Assembly: GCF_014656545.1 (NCBI RefSeq)
Contig: NZ_BNDS01000005.1
Location: 1-64,000, forward strand
From: Neobacillus kokaensis
GTDB taxonomy: Bacteria; Bacillota; Bacilli; Bacillales; Cytobacillaceae
Reading direction: 5' to 3'
DNA: 64,000 nucleotides
A model generated the notes under the pieces. It did no database searches. It had not been told where the DNA came from and saw only the letters and a program-made list of their open reading frames with translations. Both the position numbers and the translations under genes were made by a program. This document shows, piece after piece, positions 59,133 through 64,000 of this stretch (the stretch's first letter is position 1; each line of letters opens with the position of its first letter).

Positions 59133-59391
59133 AACCCCAAACCTCCTATAATTAAACTCTACCTTTAGCATACTTTACTAAGCCAATTTTTCAAACTATG
59201 TACATCCCCAAATTACGCTTTCAAGCAAAAATTTTTCTATTTTAAAAATTGCGCCCTGTCTTTTACTATCTTCCCATTCTTATAAAAATATCCAACTCAG
59301 TTGAATTAAGGTTTTATATAGGCATGTGTTGGTCAAACTATGTTATAGTAATGGTGTTCTATGAACAATGATTATTTAGGAGTGATTATCA

Positions 59392-60138
59392 ATGAATGAA
59401 GCAGCACAAACGCTTGACGGCTGGTATTGTCTGCATGATTTCCGCAGCATGGACTGGACAGCTTGGAAAATGCTTTCCAGCGATGAGCGCCAAGCAGCGA
59501 TCCACGAGTTTTTAAGTCTAGTTGAAAAATGGAATACAACCCAAGAACGTAAAGAAGGCAGCCATGCATTATATACCGTTGTTGGTCAAAAGGCTGATTT
59601 TATGATGATGATCCTTCGTCCGACAATGGAAGAGCTGAATGAAATTGAAACCGAATTCAATAAAACCAAATTAGCAGAATATACAATTCCTGCTTTTTCT
59701 TATGTGTCAGTAGTAGAACTCAGCAACTATATTCCATCTGACGGCGGTGACCCATACCAAAACCCATATGTACAAGGCCGTCTTTACCCAATTCTACCTA
59801 AAGCGAAGCATGTCTGCTTCTATCCAATGGACAAGCGCCGCGAGGGCAATGACAACTGGTACATGCTGCCGATGGAAGATCGCCGCAGCTTGATGAAGAG
59901 CCATGGCATGATTGGCCGCCAATATGCTGGAAAGGTGAAGCAAATCATCACCGGTTCAGTCGGCTTTGACGATTATGAATGGGGCGTAACGTTATTCGCA
60001 GACGATGTGCTGCAGTTTAAAAAGCTTGTCTATGAAATGCGCTTTGATGAAGTCAGTGCCCGCTACGGCGAATTTGGTGCTTTCTTCGTAGGAAATATTT
60101 TAGAGGAAGAACGCGTATCCAGCTTTCTCCATGTGTAA
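59392..60138 (+). CDS. hemQ: Coproheme decarboxylase HemQ
   Basis: Last enzyme of the coproporphyrin-dependent heme pathway of Gram-positive bacteria: oxidative decarboxylation of coproheme to heme b. The 248 aa protein belongs to the chlorite-dismutase-like family (formerly YwfI). Seen are [19 protein letters not shown], the catalytic Tyr region [11 protein letters not shown] and the heme-ligand His in [21 protein letters not shown] precedes ATG 59392. It is divergent from pta. Confidence 0.96.
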   Translation: MNEAAQTLDGWYCLHDFRSMDWTAWKMLSSDERQAAIHEFLSLVEKWNTTQERKEGSHALYTVVGQKADFMMMILRPTMEELNEIETEFNKTKLAEYTIPAFSYVSVVELSNYIPSDGGDPYQNPYVQGRLYPILPKAKHVCFYPMDKRREGNDNWYMLPMEDRRSLMKSHGMIGRQYAGKVKQIITGSVGFDDYEWGVTLFADDVLQFKKLVYEMRFDEVSARYGEFGAFFVGNILEEERVSSFLHV

Positions 60139-60146
60139 ATAACGAG

Positions 60147-60175
60147 GCTCTCAGCAAATGCTGAGAGCTTTTTTA
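60147..60175 (+). terminator. Terminator after hemQ
   Basis: GCTCTCAGCAAATGCTGAGAGC followed by TTTTTTATTTTT. Confidence 0.88.
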
Positions 60176-60545
60176 TTTTTCCACCTAAACCTCAAGTCAT
60201 ATATCCTTCATTTATCTCATACTATTAAACAGTGAGAGCATAAGCTAAGCCCCGAACTAAATCTCTATAAAAAAATAATTCCTGCCCTTTTAGGCACCAA
60301 TTTGGGGTTTATGGAGTATGAATAAAATTGTTTAAGGAAAAGGGGCGGAGCGCCGCATAAGGTGATTCATTCTAACCAATTGCAGTAAAAATTATTTTTT
60401 CACATTTCAAGGATTAGCGCATTTTTGCTCTGCTCACACCGCCTTTATTGGCAAGATGTAGTGTTCTGAATGGGGTTCCATAGGTTCCATAGTAAATTGA
60501 GTGTACTTCGCCATTAAAGTTTGGGGCCATTGTTTATTTCTTATT
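60176..60545. other. hemQ-gerQ intergenic region, no gene seen
   Basis: About 370 AT-rich bases. I see only a small direct repeat, GGTTCCATAGGTTCCATAG near 60475. It should hold the gerQ promoter (sigma-E in B. subtilis), but I could not place a convincing -10/-35 pair. Confidence 0.5.
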
Positions 60546-60558
60546 AGGAGGGAAAATG

Positions 60559-61029
60559 ATGAACCAATATTACAATCCTCAAGGATACCAGCCGTATACT
60601 GGTGCGGCTGGGCAGCAGGGGGCACAGCCGATTGCGGGCGGAGGCCAAAGTCAGACGTTTTTCCCGACGCAGCCGCAATTTCCACCGCCGGGCGCAGGAA
60701 CTGTCCCGCGTCCGCCATCGGGAGGTTCGTCCGTACCAGGCATGCTCCCAATTGAGCAGTCATACATTGAAAACATCCTACGTTTGAACAAAGGGAAATT
60801 AGTAAGTGTATTTGCAACCTTTGAAGGCAACAACCAATGGAATGCAAAGGAATTTAAAGGTATCATCGAGGCGGCAGGAAGAGACCATGTCATTTTGAGT
60901 GATCCGCAAACCGGAACCCGTTATCTCATCCCAATGGTAGCGGTCGACTACATCACATTTGCTGAAGAAATCGAGTACGAATACCCATTCGGCGGGGGGC
61001 CGACGTTAGGTACATTTCCACCAAGATAA
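60559..61029 (+). CDS. gerQ: Spore coat protein GerQ
   Basis: GerQ is an inner coat protein that places the cortex-lytic enzyme CwlJ and is cross-linked by the transglutaminase Tgl. The 156 aa protein has an N-terminal Gln/Gly/Pro/Tyr-rich region (about 1-68) holding the reactive glutamines, and the conserved C-terminal domain MLPIEQSYIENILRLNKGKL to FAEEIEYEYPFGGGP. Two adjacent ATG codons (60556, 60559) follow AGGAGG; the second has the better spacing. Confidence 0.95.
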   Translation: MNQYYNPQGYQPYTGAAGQQGAQPIAGGGQSQTFFPTQPQFPPPGAGTVPRPPSGGSSVPGMLPIEQSYIENILRLNKGKLVSVFATFEGNNQWNAKEFKGIIEAAGRDHVILSDPQTGTRYLIPMVAVDYITFAEEIEYEYPFGGGPTLGTFPPR

Positions 61030-61032
61030 TAT

Positions 61033-61076
61033 AAAAAGGCATTGGAGCTGTATTCGAAAGCCCAATGCCTTTTTTC
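61033..61076. terminator. Bidirectional terminator between gerQ and ywdK
   Basis: AAAAAGGCATTGG...CCAATGCCTTTTTT, a long stem with A and T runs on both sides. Confidence 0.87.
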
Positions 61077-61081
61077 CTGTG

Positions 61082-61453
61082 TTAAAAATTTTTCAGTGCA
61101 CCAACAATCATTAGAATCCAAGCCGCTAAAAAACAAACGCCGCCAATTGGGGTAATCGCACCAAGCGGTCCTATTTTTGTTAAGCTTAGGACATACAAGC
61201 TGCCGCTAAACAAAATAATTCCAACGAGCATCAACCAGCCCGACCAAGAAAACAACGAACTAGAAGCGGCCTTTCCAAGCAGCAGAGCAATCACTAAAAT
61301 CCCCGTTGCATGAAACATCTGATACTGCACACCCGTCTTCCAAATCTCCAAATAATGCGCATCAAGCTTATCCTTCAGCCCATGCGCCCCAAAAGCCCCA
61401 AGCGCCACCGCCAAAAACGCATTAATTGCTCCAATTACAATAAACGTCTTCAT
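61082..61453 (-). CDS. ywdK: DUF423 membrane protein (YwdK)
   Basis: 123 aa protein with four membrane helices. It shows the family start KTFIVIGAINAFLAVALGAFGAHGL, YQMFHATGILVIALLL and the Gly-rich third helix LVGIILFSGSLYVLSL, TPIGGVCFLAAWILM. Function unknown. Two alternative Met codons precede 61453. Confidence 0.9.
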   Translation of the reverse strand: MKTFIVIGAINAFLAVALGAFGAHGLKDKLDAHYLEIWKTGVQYQMFHATGILVIALLLGKAASSSLFSWSGWLMLVGIILFSGSLYVLSLTKIGPLGAITPIGGVCFLAAWILMIVGALKNF

Positions 61454-61575
61454 CATCAATTTCCTCCATTTTTTGAAGCATGGGACGGTTCTTTTGTTTC
61501 ATCGCGAAACTGTTTTACGACAGTAGAACAATGATCCTCCCGCTTATGCTTGCTAAAGATCTAAACGATCTCCTC

Positions 61576-61884
61576 TTAAAAGTCGAACAATGAGTCACCG
61601 TTTGCTTCATCCTCAAGCTCCAGTTTTTTTAGCTGTAGTGTAGAAACCGGCTGCTGAACAATTGGAACCGCAGGCTGTTGTGGAACCACAACAGGAACTG
61701 GCCGGCCAATAACCGGTTCATTCCATGACTCCGCCGCCTTTGCCTGTTTTTCGTCAAGAATCAACTCGCATAATATTTTAATAGAGTAAATCCTTTCCCG
61801 CAAGTTTTCCTGCTTGGAAGCAGCCTTTGCCTGCATTAATTCCTCTTCCATTTTCGCTAACAGCTTTTGTACAGATATATTCAC
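61576..61884 (-). CDS. ywdI: YwdI family protein
   Basis: 102 aa protein of the YwdI family. A helical start NISVQKLLAKMEEELMQAKAA and NLRERIYSIKILCELIL are conserved; the middle is Pro/Val/Gln-rich, and the acidic end LEDEANGDSLFDF is typical. Function unknown. GTG 61884 lies after AGGGGTGG; GTG 61893 is the in-frame alternative. It closes the part of the window that follows B. subtilis order. Confidence 0.85.
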   Translation of the reverse strand: MNISVQKLLAKMEEELMQAKAASKQENLRERIYSIKILCELILDEKQAKAAESWNEPVIGRPVPVVVPQQPAVPIVQQPVSTLQLKKLELEDEANGDSLFDF

Positions 61885-61974
61885 GAGCGCCACCCCTGCC
61901 CTTCAATCTCGTTATCTATTCTACATGAGTATCGCCTTTTTTTCGAAAAATTAGACCGTCGACATGTTTCCACA

Positions 61975-61990
61975 TGTTTCACGTGGAACA
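61975..61990. promoter_or_regulatory. parS centromere-like site
   Basis: TGTTTCACGTGGAACA is a perfect match to the parS consensus bound by ParB/Spo0J (its reverse complement is TGTTCCACGTGAAACA). It sits inside a wider 22-bp palindrome, ACATGTT...AACATGT. ParB spreads from such sites and loads SMC near the origin. It lies about 62 kb from dnaA, in the ywdI-moeB gap. Confidence 0.95.
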
Positions 61991-62065
61991 TGTCGGATTA
62001 TGGTAATTTGTATCTCCTATCATCATAATCACAGGGCTGGCTTCCGTACTTTTGCCAAAAATAAA

Positions 62066-62665
62066 ACTCGTACGTTTCAAGTAACGGGTTCTCTTGAAGG
62101 GGACAAAATCGCACACTTACTCGCATTGTTTGAGTAGATGTTTTTTGTTGATATTAAGCCATTGATAGGATTTTTATTATTAAAATCGCACTCGATCTTG
62201 CATTAATTAACCTTGTACAATGGTATGTTTCTGGTGATTTTAATTACTGATTTTATATTCATTTTTTATATCAAATTATTCATTTTTGATTTTCGTGTAG
62301 TATGAAAGTTCATAGGCGGAGAATTTCCGGCTAATACATAAAAGAGAGGCTTAAGAAGCAGATATAAGAGGAGATATTCCGATTAACTGATCTAAATAAG
62401 TCAAAATCCAAAGATTTGGATAAGATAAACGGAAAACCTCCCCTTATTTTTAGGGAAATATGGGTATTTCCCAATTTAAACGGAATTTTTCCGTTTATTT
62501 TTCAAACACGGTAACATCAACATCTAACAGTTGATAAATAACGATAAAAAAACTGCGAATTTTATATAAAAACGCAGTTTTTTCTTTGCTAATTTATTGT
62601 GATTTCATATGTTGATTTTGTTTTTTGTCCCCCAGAAGACAACCCGTTACGTTTCAAGTACGAGT
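62066..62665. mobile_element. 600-bp non-coding element with 43-bp inverted ends
   Basis: Left end 62066-62108 and right end 62623-62665 are inverted copies of the same 43 bases with about nine differences; they share ACTCGTAC, AACGGGTT and GGGGACAAAA. The differences cluster in a short core that reads TACGTTTCAAGTA on the plus strand at both ends, i.e. the core is direct while its flanks are inverted. The inside is AT-rich without an ORF of useful length. No clear target-site duplication was seen. It could be a MITE, a remnant insertion sequence or a recombination substrate. Confidence 0.65.
62545..62585. terminator. Bidirectional terminator downstream of moeB
   Basis: AAAAAAACTGCG...CGCAGTTTTTT, a strong stem with A and T runs. 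It lies inside the inverted-end element but is the first terminator after the moeB stop. Confidence 0.82.
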
Positions 62666-62675
62666 CTAGAATCCA

Positions 62676-63695
62676 TTATCCCATAATCCGCTGATAAATT
62701 GTCTTCGCATGTGTCAAATCCTTCGTCCCATGTATAAGGGCGCGACCGTCTTGAAAAATAACCATCCGTTCTTCACCCATTTCAACAGACAGCAAATATG
62801 GATTTCCTTTGACATTGTAACCTAGCGAACTAAGCTGCGCCGCCAGCTGTTCTAAAGAAATCTCTCCTGTATTGGCTGGGCGGATCTGGACGGTATCCCT
62901 GCCGCAAAGCACAGTCGTTTTCGTCATATTCTCACGGTCCAAGTATGGATATGTCCGTTCCTCGCCGCAGGATAGGCAGCCGGCAAACTTGGCCTTCGAC
63001 ATTTTCATGCTTGTATATTGATTACGCCATAAATCGAAGCTGACAAAAGAAGTCCTGACAGCATCCCAATCCTCTACCAGCATTTTTAACGCTTCAGCCG
63101 TTTGGTGAGAAATGACCATTTGCACTGTCGGTGAAATAACCCCGCCGGTATCACACGTCATCCCTTGCAACGGGATTGTACGAAGCAAACAATTCAAACA
63201 CGGTGTTTTTCCTGGAATGATCGAAAAACTCATCCCGAAGCTGCCGACGCATGCCCCGTAAATCCACGGAATATTGTGTTTTTGTGCGACATCATTCATC
63301 GCCATCCGCGTTTCAAAATTATCGGTGGCATCCATCATAACATCTACATCGGGTACGAGCTCTTCCAGCATCTCTGGTGTTGCATCACCGATGATGGCGC
63401 GTATATCAACATCTGAATTAATCGCCTTTAGCCGTTTTTCTGCCGCTGCTGCTTTCGGGAGCTTTTCAGCTACATCTTCTTCGGTATATAGCTGCTGCCG
63501 CTGCAGGTTGCTTGCCTCGACGTAATCACGGTCAACGATGGTAATTTTGCCGACTCCCGCACGTGTCAGGATTTCCGCATTTCCCGAGCCCAATGCCCCA
63601 GCGCCAATAATTAAAACATGCTTACGGCTTATTTTATCCTGGCCTTCTTTGCCAATTCCGGGGAAGAGGATTTGGCGTGAATAGCGTTCGTTCAT
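62676..63695 (-). CDS. moeB: Molybdopterin-synthase/thiocarrier adenylyltransferase MoeB (ThiF family)
   Basis: Adenylates the C-terminal Gly-Gly of a sulfur-carrier protein such as MoaD or ThiS. The 339 aa protein has the ATP site LIIGAGALGSGNAEILTRAG, DRDYVEASNLQRQ, the second binding segment DATDNFETRMAMND, zinc-type cysteines (CLNC, CLSC) and a small C-terminal domain. ATG 63695 lies seven bases after GGGGG; a 57-residue in-frame extension overlaps the upstream moaD and is rejected. moaD just upstream argues for MoeB rather than ThiF. Confidence 0.92.
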   Translation of the reverse strand: MNERYSRQILFPGIGKEGQDKISRKHVLIIGAGALGSGNAEILTRAGVGKITIVDRDYVEASNLQRQQLYTEEDVAEKLPKAAAAEKRLKAINSDVDIRAIIGDATPEMLEELVPDVDVMMDATDNFETRMAMNDVAQKHNIPWIYGACVGSFGMSFSIIPGKTPCLNCLLRTIPLQGMTCDTGGVISPTVQMVISHQTAEALKMLVEDWDAVRTSFVSFDLWRNQYTSMKMSKAKFAGCLSCGEERTYPYLDRENMTKTTVLCGRDTVQIRPANTGEISLEQLAAQLSSLGYNVKGNPYLLSVEMGEERMVIFQDGRALIHGTKDLTHAKTIYQRIMG

Positions 63696-63792
63696 CTTCA
63701 TTCCCCCTTTTTGAAAGGAAAACTCGCCGAGTCGGCGAGCTTTAGGTTGCAGCATTTGTTTTAATAAAGACAGAGACCGGTTATAAAAAACT

Positions 63793-64000
63793 TCATCCCC
63801 CGCTAACCGGCGGAATAAACGCGATCTCATCGCCGTCCTTAATAACCTCATCATTCGACGCAAACTCTTCATTAATCGCTGTCATTACTGTTTCCAGCCG
63901 TGGCAGGTCGTATTTCCCAGCCAACTCGGCCTTTAGCTCAGCAACAGTTTTTCCAGCGGCCTCTACCATAAGAAACTCTTCACCAACGACATCACGCAGA
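63793..64000 (-). CDS. moaD: Molybdopterin synthase small subunit MoaD (partial)
   Basis: The 3-prime part of a ubiquitin-like sulfur carrier, cut by the window edge; the start is outside. The visible 68 or so residues include FLMVEAAGKTVAELKAELAG, TVMTAINEEFASNDEVIKDG and the ending DEIAFIPPVSGG, with the terminal Gly-Gly that is thiocarboxylated. It lies about 100 bases upstream of moeB, its activating enzyme. Confidence 0.92.
   Translation of the reverse strand, partial: LRDVVGEEFLMVEAAGKTVAELKAELAGKYDLPRLETVMTAINEEFASNDEVIKDGDEIAFIPPVSGG

Noticed and set aside
60139..60555. Small gene or riboswitch between hemQ and gerQ
   Set aside because: No ribosome binding site with a credible frame and no recognisable riboswitch core.
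62360..62510. Another 21-bp or 52-bp array inside the inverted-end element
   Set aside because: AAACGG words recur about 51 bp apart and some short words repeat, but fewer than two full units can be aligned.

Overview
The window is chromosomal DNA from a spore-forming member of the Bacillaceae. Evidence is the dnaA-dnaN-yaaA-recF-remB-gyrB-gyrA origin cluster, sporulation genes (spo0F, spoIIR, sspH, rsfA, gerQ, a YhcN-type lipoprotein), strong AGGAGG ribosome binding sites and Bacillus-type gene order. It is not B. subtilis itself: it has a long fatty-acid/IcmF operon, a C1q-like gene between rpoE and pyrG, an enlarged SpoIIR, and intergenic repeat arrays. I recognise about 60 genes.

Layout. 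1-9.2 kb: replication origin block, all on +, with oriC (DnaA boxes, DnaA-trios, AT-rich unwinding element) between dnaA and dnaN. 9.3-11.46 kb: a 52-bp tandem array, a NERD-domain gene, an rRNA-operon promoter/leader that stops just before the 16S gene should start, and a second 52-bp array. 11.46-31.3 kb: rpiB-ywlE-mntP-ywlC-ywlB-spoIIR-prmC-prfA-tdk-rpmE-rho-glpX-murA2-tal-fbaA-spo0F-ywjG-pyrG, in B. subtilis order but placed next to gyrA instead of several hundred kb away. 31.5-44.4 kb: rpoE, then a fatty-acid operon (ywjF, thiolase, 3-hydroxyacyl-CoA dehydrogenase, two acyl-CoA dehydrogenases, TetR regulator, fused isobutyryl-CoA mutase icmF) driven by two near-identical promoters carrying palindromic operators. 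44.5-64 kb: cls, sspH, ywiB, speB, speE, pbpG, ywhD-ywhC-ywhB, ywgA, ywfO, rsfA, lipL, pta, hemQ, gerQ, ywdK, ywdI, a perfect parS site, a 600-bp element with 43-bp inverted ends, moeB and a partial moaD.

How it works together. The first block initiates and sustains replication. The second holds translation termination (prfA, prmC), transcription termination (rho), nucleotide supply (tdk, pyrG), central carbon (fbaA, glpX, tal, rpiB, pta) and sporulation control. The third degrades fatty or branched-chain acyl-CoAs and passes electrons to the membrane. DnaA-box clusters at ywlC/spoIIR and the parS site show that the second block is normally origin-proximal too.

Most notable. (1) Intergenic tandem arrays fall into two period classes, 52 bp (four loci) and 21 bp (six or seven loci). 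Sequences differ between most loci while the period is kept, and both periods are close to whole numbers of helical turns. I know of no description of this. (2) The junction at 11.2 kb joins a truncated rRNA leader to a block that lies elsewhere in relatives and puts 44 of 52 genes head-on to replication: a real rearrangement or an assembly misjoin at an rRNA operon. (3) A 13-bp near-palindrome marks the ends of a dispersed 165-190 bp element and also occurs in frame inside two conserved genes.
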